A stretch of DNA of 64,000 nt from assembly GCA_027257055.1 (NCBI GenBank), contig JAPVLO010000619.1, positions 558,001-622,000 of the forward strand, written 5' to 3'. Position 1 is the stretch's first letter. Every line of letters begins with the position of its first letter. Below the pieces are notes generated by a model. That model saw nothing but the letters and a program-made list of their open reading frames with translations. It ran no database searches and was not told the DNA's origin. This document shows, one piece after another, positions 1-10,805 of this stretch. The position numbers were made by a program, and so were the translations under genes. Source of the stretch: Cephalopachus bancanus (Eukaryota; Chordata; Mammalia; Primates; Tarsiidae).

Positions 1-454
1 AAGTCTCCTTTTTTGTTGTTAATTTCAAATCCTAATTCTGTATGAGTTGCCTCAATTATATTAATAAATGCACAAATAGTAATTGTACAAACATGTATTG
101 TTGAATGCCTTTGTATACCATTTGTACAGGTTTGACTTATCATTTATAGCAAGGGTGATATACTTTGTTTCTGAAAGGTACAATGCAAGAGAATATAACT
201 CATTCTAAAACTAAAACAGACAACATAATGAAAAGGCAGGATTTGAATGTGGTAATTAATTATTATTATTACATGGACAGAGTTTTACTTCATAGTGTTC
301 TGGATAATAGAGTGTCTAATTTGAGCAGGCACTTTTAACTTATATGGTTGGACTCCTTAAGCAGCATGGTCAAGGCTTTGGAATCTTTCTTAGAATAAAG
401 GTTTTACATTTTTAAATAAGGCATGTAAGATCCAAAAAGAAACCTAAGATACTG
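1..454. other. AT-rich non-coding DNA, nothing recognised
   Basis: No repeat family, RNA gene or plausible coding region was recognised. The reading frames are short and compositionally random. Confidence 0.5.
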
Positions 455-460
455 AAATAT

Positions 461-1440
461 TGTTGGGAGCCATCCATGGAGGCCCACTGAGAGATAGGGA
501 TCAAGAAGGGCCATTGACCCCAAGACCACTAGGATGTGTTCGGGAGCTGTTGACCCATTCCCTCCCTCCTTTTCCATTTGGCACAAACTACCAAGAAAAG
601 CTCCAGCTGGCTCTAACAGAAAACTCTGAGACTGGAATGTACACAGTTAAATCTAGGAGTCTATTGTTCCCATTCCCCACGGCTTATGGTCTTTTGCTTT
701 ATCACAATTTAAGCTTGACTATGACTCACATTGAGGAACCTTAGTGCAGGTCACACGTTCTCTTGATGTGACCTTTAGAAATTTATAGATATAGGTTTTA
801 GAAAATAGTTTATATAGATTAAGAAAATTTAAGTAAGGATTTTATTATAGAAGTATGGTTAGTTTAGTTTGATTCAGGGGGCCAGTGAAGTTTGAATTAG
901 ACCAGCTGGTGCTAGGACAGTGTAACCATAGCAGCAATTGTTTTAATAGAAACCAGTTTGAATTAGTACAGAATAGTAGAAGTTAATAATTCATTACGGT
1001 GGTTTCAGGTTTAGACATTGAGTGATGTTAATTCAAGATGATGTAGCTGTAACACAATTAAGGGCACATAAGAAACTGGTTTGGGGAACATTAAACTAAC
1101 ATAAGAAACAAAAATACAATTTGTGGTTGTTCTTCCTCATGTTCTTCCTTATGTATGAAAAAACATTTGCTTGAGAGTGGGCGGTGTCCTTTGTGCACCT
1201 GGACCTGTTCATGTGAAAGGCACATGCTACCTTTGTTTCCTGTGACGATGACTTTGCAGAGTTTAGGGATAAAAGCCCTGGGATAGCATTCAATAAACGA
1301 CTTCTGGTCACCTGAGCAGGAGTCCAGTCTCTTTCTTTCTCCCCCCTTTCTTTCTCTTTATATCTATCCCTCCAGTTTAAATCACTGACACCGTCATACT
1401 GCCAGAGACCTCTGATCCCTGCAGGGGCAGGACTCCTACA
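461..1440 (+). mobile_element. Solo LTR, class II (ERVK-type)
   Basis: The 980-bp block starts TGTTGGGAGCC and ends CTCCTACA, giving the TG...CA ends of a retroviral LTR. It is flanked by a perfect 6-bp direct repeat, aaatat, at 455-460 and 1441-1446; six bases is the duplication size of betaretrovirus-like elements. A TATA-like ataaaag lies at 1269-1275 and a polyadenylation signal aataaa at 1292-1297, in the order expected for a plus-strand LTR. No internal retroviral sequence adjoins it, so it is a solo LTR formed by recombination between two LTRs. The start resembles the LTR at 23097-24450, suggesting one family. The exact family name is unknown to me. Confidence 0.8.
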
Positions 1441-1511
1441 AAATATCATTATAAATATTAAATTAAATGTTTATGTGTTAGTCTAGTATTTCTTTGCTAG
1501 TACAGTAAATA

Positions 1512-1742
1512 CAGATTGAGTATCTCTAAACAAATTGTTTGGGACCAGAAGTATTACAGACAATTTTTTTTTAATATTCGAATATTTGCATTTTATTTAC
1601 TCTCCAATAGAGCATCCATAATCTGAATATCTGAAATCTGAAATGTTCCCATAAGCATTTCCTTTTAGTGTCATATACTCAAAAAGTTTTGGATTTTGGA
1701 GCATTTCAGATTTGGATTTAGAGATTAAGGGTGCTCAACCTG
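1512..1742. mobile_element. Non-autonomous Tc1/mariner-superfamily (Tigger-like) MITE
   Basis: A 231-bp element bounded by TA at 1510-1511 and 1743-1744. Its ends are inverted repeats: cagattgagtatc on the left and caggttgagcacc read inward from the right. The interior is largely self-complementary (repeated 'gaaatctgaaatg' and 'ggattttggagcatttc' motifs), as in short palindromic elements mobilised by pogo/Tigger-type transposases. It has no coding capacity. The ancient mammalian family is familiar but I cannot name it with certainty. Confidence 0.75.
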
Positions 1743-1744
1743 TA

Positions 1745-2040
1745 CCAAGATCCAGCCACAGCTCTCTGACACCTATAATAATTCTGAGTAGTGATGGGAA
1801 TAAACAATACTTAAAAATATCTATAACAATTTCAGTGTGGTTATGAAAACAGCTGTCGTTTTTGTGACAAAGTCACAACTGCTCATTGACCGTGGAATAC
1901 TGTTTACATACAATTGGAAAAAATTCTAAATTTCAGTCACAGGTTAGTGAAATAGAGACTTCCCCCCATCCAAATGTATAGCCACCTCTATTTTTTAAAA
2001 TTTTTTAAATTTTGTATTTACTTGTCTTTGGATTTTTATC
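1745..2040. other. Non-coding DNA, nothing recognised
   Basis: Unique-looking AT-rich sequence between the MITE and an old Alu; no feature was recognised. Confidence 0.45.
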
Positions 2041-2331
2041 TTTCTTTTTTTGTGAGTCAGAGTCCCCCTGTCGCCTGGGTAGAGTACAATGGTATGCTTA
2101 TGGCAACTACAGCCTTGATTTACTGGACTCAGGCAATACTTCTGACTCAGCCTTCCAAGTATCTGGAACTACAGGCATGCATCACCATACCCAGGTAATT
2201 TTTTAAAGTTTATTTTAGAGACAAGTTCTTACCAAGTTGCCCAGGATGATCTTGATCCCCTGGGTTCAGACAATCCTCGCCTCTGGCTCCCAAATTTCTG
2301 GGATTTCAGGTGTGAGTCACTGTGTCTGTAC
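2041..2331 (-). mobile_element. Old Alu (AluJ-like), antisense
   Basis: Antisense Alu: a T-run, then a decayed right arm, the central 'ggcatgcatcaccatacccag' region, and a left arm ending near 'gggatttcaggtgtgagtcac'. It is much more diverged than the other Alus here and lacks the 'caataaatc' linker, so it predates the lineage-specific copies. Short frames across it are Alu shadows. Confidence 0.8.
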
Positions 2332-2724
2332 TTCTTTTTTTTATTCATTTTTTTCTTAAAAAGGGCCCCCAAATTTTTGTCCACCAGCCCTTTGGGAGTC
2401 TTGACCATGAATGAAAAAATCCAGGGTTAGAGTGTATGCTGTATTTAATTTATGTAGTAGTTTGATAAATGTGCAGGCCAAATTTGCCTAACATTCAAAT
2501 TGAAGGAGTTTCACTTAAGTCAGTCTGATTTGAGCCATCTTTTCTTAGATGAACTGAAATTAAAGAGGCAAAAAAACCCTGCCAAAATTTGATTCCTGTA
2601 CTTCTAAGAATCTCACCTCAGCAACAAACATGCTATATATAAATATGTAGAAGCAGCATTTCAGGACATTACCTTTCAAATACTCAAATATTGGGATTGA
2701 GTTTAGGCTTCTATGGAAGGTGAT
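2332..2724. other. Non-coding DNA, nothing recognised
   Basis: AT-rich sequence between an old Alu and a MIR; no gene or repeat family was recognised. Confidence 0.4.
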
Positions 2725-3250
2725 ATTACATAGTGATTAAGAATGAGGTGTTTGGAATCAAAAACATGTCAGCCAGCTCTGGCACTGGATAGCTACTTGA
2801 TAGTGGGTTAATTTCTTTCTTTCTTTCTTTCTTTTTTAGTTGGAGTCTCACTCTGTCGCCCAGACTGGAGTGCAGTGGCTGCTCCCGGCCACTGCAGCCT
2901 CGACCTGCTGGGCTCTGGCAATCCTTCTGCCTCAGCCTTCCAAGTAGCTGGAATTACAGGCATGCACTACCACACCCAGCTGATTTTTTGATTTATTGTA
3001 GAGATGAAGTCTTGCTGCCCAGGCGGGTCTCAAACCCGCGGGCTCAGACAATCCACTCACCTCAGCCTCCCAAAGGTGCAGGATTACAGGCTGAGCCACT
3101 GAGCCCGGTGAGTTAATTTCTTAACTGCTCAGCATCAATTTTGTTATCTGTAAAATGAAAATCATTTCAGTTTCATGCTGATGAAATGAAATCCTCTAAT
3201 AATTTTTCATCATGGTGCTTGCACATGGCATTTGCTCAGTTGGCCCTCAA
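2725..3250 (+). mobile_element. MIR SINE split by an Alu
   Basis: The left piece (to about 2817) carries the MIR core 'cagctctggcactgg' and the right piece (from about 3112) continues with 'gttatctgtaaaatgaaaa', the MIR segment that normally follows. The Alu at 2818-3111 separates them, so the two fragments are one ancient SINE insertion. Confidence 0.7.
2818..3111 (-). mobile_element. Young Alu, antisense, with CTTT-rich tail
   Basis: Antisense dimeric Alu of the lineage-specific type: linker 'tttttgatttattgtag', left arm 'cccgcgggctcag'. The direct repeat gttaatttctt occurs at 2807-2817 and 3112-3122, defining the insertion into a MIR. The A-tail has become a CTTT repeat. Confidence 0.9.
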
Positions 3251-4414
3251 AGACCTAATTATAATTTATTTTTAAAGTGTATTGAGTCACCAGTGGATAT
3301 CTGCATACTGTGGAATGTACAGAGCAATGAAAATGAATGGTATCCTATAACATCATGTGAATAGGAAAAGCCTAATGGGTTTTTGTGCAAATGATTGTAG
3401 AGGAGCATTTTTCTGTGTGGTATTTGCCAACATTGTCTAGATACTACATCTACAAGGTTATGGTGGTTTTTCCTTGTGTCCTTGTTTATACTCCCCCTCC
3501 CTCTCTTCTTCTCCTCTCTCTTCATCACGTCACTATCTTATGTAATGTCATGTGCTTTTCACCTTGTAAGGCTCACTAACTTGGGTTTATGTATGCGTTT
3601 TGAACTCTAGAAGCAATTTGAGACTCAGAGAGTATTATTGGGATATAGGCACAGGAGACATAGGCCAGGTGCTTCATCTGCAAAATGGAAATGTTGGACT
3701 AGATCAGGAAACTTCAAATCTCAGTAGGAAGTTTGAGTTTGTAAGACCAAGGATCTGCATGTTGCCTAGCCTTGCAACTTGACACATTGCAGCACACTGG
3801 ACCAGATAGATTCTGAAGGGCCAGTTCAGGTAGAGTTGCAAATGAAATCTCTAAATACAATGTAATAAAGTGGAAATTTTGATGATTTTAATTAGGATGA
3901 AATAAAAATTGATTGTTGTTAGTTGTAAAAAGGTGAGCTTCTTCAGGTCTCTGATCCTGTTTTATCATTGCTTATCTTCTTTGCAAGCCCCCAGCCCCAG
4001 TGGATCTCATTCAGTAGAGTGTTGGTGGCTTTATTCATGTATTTATTTTCAAGATGAGAAAGTAGGGTTTATTAAGAGGACATATAGATACCACAGTGGG
4101 AGGGGACCTGAAAGAGGTTGACTGCTGGATTTATTTTGATTGAATTTTTGAGTTTTTTGAATTGAAGATCAAAGACTTTAGCTTTTTCCTTATTCCCCCC
4201 CAAAAGGGTGGTGACTGACAAAGGTTAACACCAGAGTGGAAGAAAGCAGAAACTGCATTAAAAGTACATTTCTAAAACATCCACATTCATCTATGTTTGT
4301 TTAAATTACTATGCAGGTGGATCTAATGCCCAGTAGGAAGCTAATTTCTGTATCAAAATTGAAAATACTGCTTCAGAAGCCAAAATCATGTAGAGACCAA
4401 GGGGATAATATGAT
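3251..4414. other. Non-coding DNA, nothing firmly recognised
   Basis: Mostly unique AT-rich sequence. A stretch near 3660-3720 (cttcatctgcaaaatgg) faintly resembles a MIR core but is too decayed to call. Frames at 3259-3579 on both strands show no protein family. Confidence 0.4.
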
Positions 4415-4700
4415 TATTTTTGAACCAGAATCTCACATTTTACCCAGGCTGGAGTAAAATGGCATGCACACAGCTATCACAGTCTCAATGTGCTAGGCCC
4501 AGATGATCCGTCTGCCTCAGTCTCTCAAACAGAAGGAGCCCCAGGCACATGCCACCATGCCTGACCAATTTTTTAACTTATTGTAGAGACAAGGTCTCAC
4601 CAAATTTCCCGGGCTAGTCTCAACCCCTGGGCTCAGGCAGTCCTCTTGCCTCTACCTCTCAAAGTGCTAGATTACAGATGTCAGCTACCTTGCCTTGCCA
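4415..4700 (-). mobile_element. Old Alu, antisense
   Basis: Antisense old Alu: 'tttacccaggctggagt' at the right-arm end, 'attgtagagacaaggtctc' in the middle and 'ctcaaagtgctagattac' at the left-arm end. It is strongly diverged, with no clear target-site duplication. Confidence 0.8.
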
Positions 4701-5898
4701 TACATTTTAAATTTTATTCTTATTAATTTTGTTTCCCAGATAAATGACATGATTATTCTCATCCAGGCTACTTCTGTGAGCTGTAGACTTCCCTGCAAGA
4801 GCTAACTTACACTCATCCATTTAAGATTCTATGCTGGTATTCAAGTCTGAAGGCCTTATTGATTCCAGTTGTAAACTTCACCTTGCCTTTTATTACCTTG
4901 TCTCCGAGTCTACATGAAGCAGATGATGAGTTCTTGTAGAATTTGCTCTAGTTGACTGAAAAATAGATATTTTATATTTCCACAGGATGTTGTAAAAGTC
5001 AGTGCAGTTGATGCAGAGAAACACCAGTCCCTGGGAGGTAAGTATGGTGTTCAGGGATTTCCTACCATCAAGATTTTTTGATCTAACCAAAATAGACCAG
5101 AAAACTATCAAGTTAAGGACTTTTCCTGAGTAATCTATTCCCTCGGTAGGAAAGAACCTAGGATTCTGTAACTTGTTAGCTCTGATACCTCCAAATTTTG
5201 CAACTTCTTGTAACTGAATTTCTTTATATATAAATAGTGCAGAGTGATTCCTACCCCTTCCAAGTTGTTCTGAGGAGCCTTGGCACTTGGATACATCTCG
5301 TGGATCACCTACCAGAACTTCACCACATTTATTTTTTACAAAATATTGGAAAATTAATCACTTCATATTAAATTCATTGGAGCATTTGATTTGTAATGGA
5401 TTTTGAACATTGAGGAACTTTTGGACATTGAGGAACTTTTATGACAAATCAAAATTTTATATCTTATATTTTTCTAACTTGTGAAACAGTCACCGCCATT
5501 CATTGTAGGTTCATTGATACATGTCATGCAATAGTAATTTGATGTCTTTCACCTGGTATTCTTCTGTTTGAGCAGATAGTGCAGTCTCATTTTATTTTCC
5601 CACATCAAAAATATGTAGTTTATTGTCCAGTTTGTGCAATACTGTGAAAGTACTCCATAAATTATCTTTCTACATCACACCAGCTGATATTTTTAACCTA
5701 TATCTCAGTATACCATCTTTATATTTGCTTTTTCATGCAATTTGAATGGAAAACTTTAAGAAAACATACATTTATAAAAAAATTTGCACTGGCATAAGTT
5801 TTTCCTGTATAATGAGCAATCTCTTTATGTCTCCTAAAAGGGGAAGTCTGAGTGGTTTGCTAGATTTAAAATGTCACCTCAGAGTGCAAAGGGTTAAA
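4701..5898. other. Non-coding DNA with a small tandem duplication
   Basis: No gene or known repeat was recognised. Positions 5405-5422 and 5423-5440 are two copies of an 18-bp unit (g[a/g]acattgaggaactttt), a short local duplication. Confidence 0.5.
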
Positions 5899-5900
5899 TA

Positions 5901-6507
5901 CACAGGGTGCCAAGAACATGTATACTCAATTTAAGTAATAAAAAAACTGTATTAAAATTGTAATACTCAATTTATACTGATTACAAAAGATGAATGCAAG
6001 TCACATTTGACATCTGCAATTACAAGAAGTGCTCAAAGTGGTTACCATCAGCATCCAGGTAATTCTGATTACAGCAAACTACTGCTTATGATTACAATGC
6101 ATAGCAGAAGAAGCAGGACTTGTTGCTGTGCAAGGCCTCCCAGATCGTCCCTGTTCACATCACACACAGTACCATTTGTCTCAATCTTATCACAGATGTG
6201 TGCAGTTGTTAGGTGTGTTGGATGTTCTGTTGCATACTAATGCCTCCATTGTGGTTGCACTTCCACAACATTCTCATATTTCAAATACCACTTCAAAATG
6301 GTCTTGACTTCTCAAATGACAACTGTGCTTCTACCATTTTCTTTGACTGTCCTGCCTGTCTCACGGTGGTACTAGCCTTCCTTTGATTAGCACCATCTTT
6401 TGAGCGAATGTCATACTACATATTGCTACCATAATTCAATTCAACTTTGAAAATTAATACTTAGATAACATTACTTAAAATGTGTATACTGTTTTTGGCA
6501 CCCCTGG
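5901..6507 (-). mobile_element. Mariner-type DNA transposon remnant
   Basis: A 607-bp element flanked by TA at 5899-5900 and 6508-6509. Its ends are inverted: CACAGGGTGCCAAGAACA on the left and CCAGGGGTGCCAAAAACA read inward from the right, each followed by tatac. The interior minus strand keeps the start of a transposase (see 6121-6308). The size implies a large internal deletion removing the catalytic domain. Confidence 0.8.
6121..6308 (-). pseudogene. Decayed mariner-like transposase N-terminus (DUF4817-like helix-turn-helix)
   Basis: Reading the minus strand from 6308 gives about 60 codons with one in-frame stop. Visible motifs are YENVVEVQ, then a W, then HPTHLTTAHICDKIETNGTV, followed by a basic/Gly stretch. 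This pattern, a helix-turn-helix with 'ENV-EVQR-WR', a conserved P-T, then 'I-DKFE-NGTV', is that of the N-terminal DNA-binding domain of a mariner-type transposase group (DUF4817/HTH). The stop replaces a residue just after the W-R-H segment. No DDE/D catalytic domain remains, so this cannot produce an active enzyme. It sits inside the TIR-bounded element at 5901-6507, which supports the call. Confidence 0.7.
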
Positions 6508-6854
6508 TATGTCATCCAGTTAAAAGTTTTGTAAAGTCATTTAGGCTGTCTCAGGCTCCCGGTGCCTTAGCAATGATAGTGTAATAATGCTCTGTGCAAC
6601 CCTCTTGTCTTTTTCATTTCAGTTGATATTTGATAAAGATTAATAAAGTGATTACATGCTCCAGTCTCTCTTCCCTTTGCTGTAGGAGGAGAGTCTGACA
6701 TACCAGTGCTAAAAAGATGTCAATTTAAACATCTATTGATATACTATGGGTATTTTTTCCATAGTTTTTTGATTTGTAAACATTTGAGGGGGTATCCAAA
6801 GGAAACTGGAATTTATTTATTTAAATTGTGTATTTATTCTTACATATTTAAACT

Positions 6855-7185
6855 TCAGTCACCATCAAAGTACTTTCTATTTAATGCAATATGTCTATTG
6901 AGATGCTTTCTCTGCTGCTCAAAACAGCTTTTGAACTCATCAATTTTGATGCCTTTAGTGATGTTTTTGTTTCACCTCTTCCACATCAGGAAAACGCTTC
7001 CCTTTGAGGACTTTTGTCATGCAGGGAAGTAAAAAAAAGTCGCTCAGGGTGAAATCAGTTGAATGGGGAGAGAAGGGCACAAGGATCATACCATTTTTGG
7101 TAAAAATGCTGAACACTTAGCGTGGTGTGGGCAGGTTGTTTGTGTAAATCACCCATCATGAAATAGGCAAATGCATTGAAAGAAT
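6855..7185 (-). pseudogene. Mariner transposase C-terminal remnant
   Basis: The minus strand from about 7185 to a stop at 6855-6857 reads, across frameshifts, like the tail of a mariner (DD34D) transposase: a degenerate run around the 'SP' region, then V-LKGKRFPDVEEVKQ, KIDEFKSCFEQQ and finally ALNRKYFDGD before the stop. The 'LKGKRF' and terminal 'YF-GD' motifs are typical of that family. Several frameshifts are needed, so it is dead. It is a different copy from the element at 5901-6507: it preserves the opposite end of the protein. It abuts antisense L1 sequence at about 7190. Confidence 0.6.
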
Positions 7186-7262
7186 CTTCAAAAAAAATTT
7201 CATTGACCCAGGAGTTGTTTAGCGTCCATGTCTTTGTGGGTTTGGGATGAGCCTTGTTGGTG

Positions 7263-7533
7263 TTGATGTTTATTTTTATAACTCCTGGGTCAATGATGAA
7301 ATGAAAACAGAGATTAAAAGATACCTGGAAACAATGAAAGTGAAGAAACATCTTAAGAAAATCTCTGGGATGCCATGAAAGCTGTAGAAAGGAAGGATCA
7401 CAAATTAACAGCCTAACAAGTCACCTAAGGAAGCTGGAAAAGCAAGACCATCAAAACCCTAACTTCAGCAGAAGAAACCAGATCACAAAAATAAAAGCCA
7501 AAATCCAGGACATAGAAGACAAAAAGATAATAC
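7263..7533 (+). mobile_element. Inverted block of L1 ORF2 inside the antisense L1
   Basis: Plus-strand L1 ORF2 sequence (aactcctgggtcaatgatga ... gacatagaagacaaaaagat). It matches the sense copy at about 49360-49650 in this window, and lies between two antisense pieces of the same ORF. It begins with a short palindromic overlap with 7197-7213 (cattgacccaggagtt / aactcctgggtcaatg), marking the inversion joint. Confidence 0.8.
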
Positions 7534-8259
7534 AAGATGGTGCATAGCAAAATTTTGATCTTTTGAAATTTGTTTATGCTTGATTTATGGCCAAGTATGT
7601 GGTCGATTTTAGAGTATGTTCCATGTGCTGATGAGTAGAATGTATATTCTGTAGTCACTGGGTGGAGTGTTCTGCAGGTATCAATTAAGTTCATTTGGTC
7701 AAGAGTCACTTCGAGGTTCCGGATCTCATTGTTGATTTTTTGTCTTGATGATCTGTCTAAGGTTGAGAGTCAGGTATTAAAGTCCCCAGTTGTCATAGTG
7801 TTAGAGTCATTATCTTTTTTGAGTTTACCTAGAAGCTGCTTTATGAAAGTTGGTGCTCCTATGTTGGGTGCATATATGTTTAGGATGGATATTTCTTTTG
7901 ATGGATTGAAACATTTATCATTATGTAGTGGCCTTCTGTATCTTTTTAAATTTTTTATAGTTTAAAGGGTATTTTGTCTGAGATTAAGATTGTGACTCCT
8001 CCTTTCTTTTGTGTTTCGTTCACCTAAAATTTTGTTTCCCATCCTCTTACTCTGTGTCTGTGAGTGCCCTTTCTAGTGAGATGTGTCTCTTGGTGGTGAT
8101 AAATTGTGACTTGGTGATATTTTATCCATTTTGTCATTCTACATATTTTCAGTGGTGCATTTAGTTTGTTCACATTCAGGTTAATTATTGGAATGTAAGA
8201 GTTGATCCCTATTATAGTGTTCTTATAGAGTTATTGTTGCTCCTGTTTGTTTGTTGTCT

Positions 8260-9242
8260 TCTCTTGGTTTGGGGGTTGGTTCATGTGTGTTTTTAATCTT
8301 TTTCTCATACTCTTGTGAAGACCATTGTTGTTCTTTTTCCCTTTTCCTCTGTGTTTAATACTTTCTTAAGTGTTTCTTGTAGAGGGTTTTGGTGGCAGCA
8401 TAAGATTTTAGGGATTGGATATCTGGAAAAGATTTTTATTCTCCCTCACTGATGAAGTTTAGCTTGACTGGGTAGGTTATTCTTGCTTGAAATTTATCTT
8501 TTAGAACTTTGAAGATAGGGCTCCAAGCTCTCCTAGCCTGAAGAGTTTCTGTAGATAAATGTGCTGCTATTATAGATGGTCTTCCATGATAGATAATCTG
8601 ACCTTTTACTCTTGCTGTCTTTAGAATTTTTTTCTTTTATACCCACTTTGTTTAGGTGAATTATTATGTGTCTGGGAGTTGGTCTTCTCATTTTTTGTCT
8701 TGCAGGGGTTCTCTGAATCTCTTGTGTTTGAATTTTTGCATCACTGATGAGATGAGGAAAGTTTTCTTGAATAATTTAATAGAATGTTTGTTCTAGGGTA
8801 GTCTCTGTCTCTCTTTCTGCCTCAGAAAGTCCAATTCCTCTTAGGTTTGGTCTTGTGAAGTAATCGCTCATCTCTTGAAGGTTTTGTTCTGTCTTTTTAA
8901 ACTTCTTTCTATGTTTTTGACAGTTTGGGTTAGTTCTATATTTTGGTCCTCAAGCTCTGAGATTCTTTCTTCTGCTTGGTTAATTCTGCTTTCCATGCTT
9001 GTCAGTTTATTTATCTCATTCACAGTATTCTCTACTATTGCTATTTCAGTTAACTCCTTCCTAGTTTCCTCTCGTCTCTCCTCCATTCTTTTTAATTTCT
9101 ATTAATGTCTTGATATCTGCATTTGTAGGTTGAGACCAATCATTCTGGGGCTCTTCATTGTATGCATTCTGAAGTAGGTTTTCTCAGTGTCTGACCTTCC
9201 AGGGGTTTGTGAGAGACCAATATTCTTTTGATTTTTCTTCAT
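8260..9242 (-). pseudogene. L1 ORF1 remnant
   Basis: The start codon is inferred at 9240-9242, aligned to the ORF1 start of the L1 copy at 47548. L1 ORF1p is an RNA-binding chaperone of the retrotransposition particle. The minus-strand frame at 8868-9086 shows its coiled-coil part, with a heptad-rich run containing 'SRINQAEERISELEDQNIE'. Downstream, the RRM and C-terminal domain are recognisable only with frameshifts. It is non-functional. The final boundary is approximate because the 3' part is decayed. Confidence 0.75.
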
Positions 9243-10629
9243 TTGTGTAGATTTTTCTCTCCCCCTTTCCCTCCCCTTCTTTAATTCTGGTTTTCAGGGA
9301 AGGTGGGGTTGCTTTTACTTCTTTATGTTCAATCTCCTGTTCTTCCTTATGAGGGTCCTCTGTCTTTGTTCACTTTTGAGACTGAACTGCTGGTTAGGGG
9401 CTGTAGTTTTTGCAATGTTGAGATTTAATGATTCAGTATCTATCTGCAGATTCCAATATCCACCAACAGGTGTATTGTACCCTGGAACCCACTTACCACT
9501 GTCTTACAGTCTGTCCATGCAGTGGGTTTAGGTTTCCTCCCTGGAAAAAGAGAAGGTAAGAAAAAGGAAAATAATGGAAGAAGGGGAGGTCAAGAAGATA
9601 TTGGAGAGAGGAGAGTAAGAGGGAAAACAGACATACATACCAACTAATGAACGAAAAGAGGCACAAGGTCTGAAAAGAGTAAAAACAAACACATAAACAA
9701 AATTCCCTAAAGTATACAGGTAATCACACAAAGACAGTCTAATAATATGCATTTTGATGTGTTTTTCCCCAACACAAACAAGTAGTCTAAATCAAAAAGC
9801 AAACAAAAGTGAAAAAACAAACAGTCAAAACAATAAAATCCAAAATCAAAATAAGAAACCAGACTAGCTCTGGAGTCATTCCTGAGTGTCTAAATTCTCT
9901 TCAGCTCTGATCTCTAGCCCCGCCCCTTTGCTCTCATTGCAGGCAGATAGATTTATTCATAACTTGAGTTGGTTCCCTTGGCTTGCTGCCTGAGAGGTCT
10001 GCCACACAGGACTGAGTTGTCTATGTCTGATTCAGCATAGGGGAGGGGCTTCTGTCTCCTGTTTTGGCCAGGTTACCTTAGAAACCAAGGTAGAGGCTGC
10101 TTGGAGATGGGTGCAGCAATGCAATTCTCTGCCTGGAAAATGGCTGCGGTGGGTGGCCCCTCTTTCGCTGATCCTTTATCTCCACTCATCCTTGCTCTCC
10201 ACTCATCTATGTTCGTAGATTATCTGCTATGATGGGAGATAATGGTGTGTGTCTGGCATCAGGCACTGGGAAACAATGATATAGCTGGGTGCTACATTTG
10301 GTGCACCACCAGTGGCTTGGGGTTGAGGAGGGAGCTGGGAATTCCTGGGAATCAGAGCCGAGAGCTGCAGCGTCAGCAGCTGTTCAGCACTTGGTAGCAA
10401 GCAGCAGTAATCCCTTGTGGAGACCTTCATGTGACTGAGACTGTTTGCTGCATGGTACTAGCTATAGCAGCCACCCCCCATGTAGGCAGCGTCTGTAGGG
10501 ACACATGGAACTGCCTTCAGGAGCCCCCTTTTGTGGAGATCATCACAATTCAGATTGTCCTGTCGCCATCTTGCTGATCCCTCTCATTATGGCATTTCTA
10601 ATCACTTAGACAAATGTTACCTAAGTACC

Positions 10630-10805
10630 ATTTCAAAGACTAGAAATATCAGAATCACCTAAAAATCTTATTTAAGGTATAGATTTCTGAGCTTCATATG
10701 TGGAGTATCTAATTCAGTAATTTTGGGGTGAGACTTAGAAATGTGCGTTCTTCAAAAACTTCTCAGAAGACTCTAATGCTCAGGTATATTTGGGAACATA
10801 GACTA
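10630..10805 (+). mobile_element. MER5A-like hAT MITE
   Basis: The sequence 'cagaatcacctaaaaatctt', then 'agatttctgagcttcat', 'ctaattcagtaattttgggg' and 'gacttagaaatgtgcgttct' follows the order of MER5A, a short hAT-Charlie element. The termini are too eroded to see the 8-bp duplication. Confidence 0.65.

Larger units (their letters stand above)
7190..10580 (-). mobile_element. L1 LINE, antisense, 3' truncated and internally inverted
   Basis: The element reads on the minus strand from a 5' end near 10580 (cagcaagatggcgac). It has about 1.3 kb of 5'UTR, an ORF1 remnant starting near 9242 and the beginning of ORF2 (endonuclease region) down to about 7540. The next ORF2 segment is out of order: 7263-7533 is in plus orientation, while 7190-7262 is again antisense. 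No poly(A)/poly(T) tail or rest of ORF2 follows; mariner sequence begins instead. So the copy lacks reverse transcriptase and its 3' end. No flanking target-site duplication was found. Confidence 0.85.
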
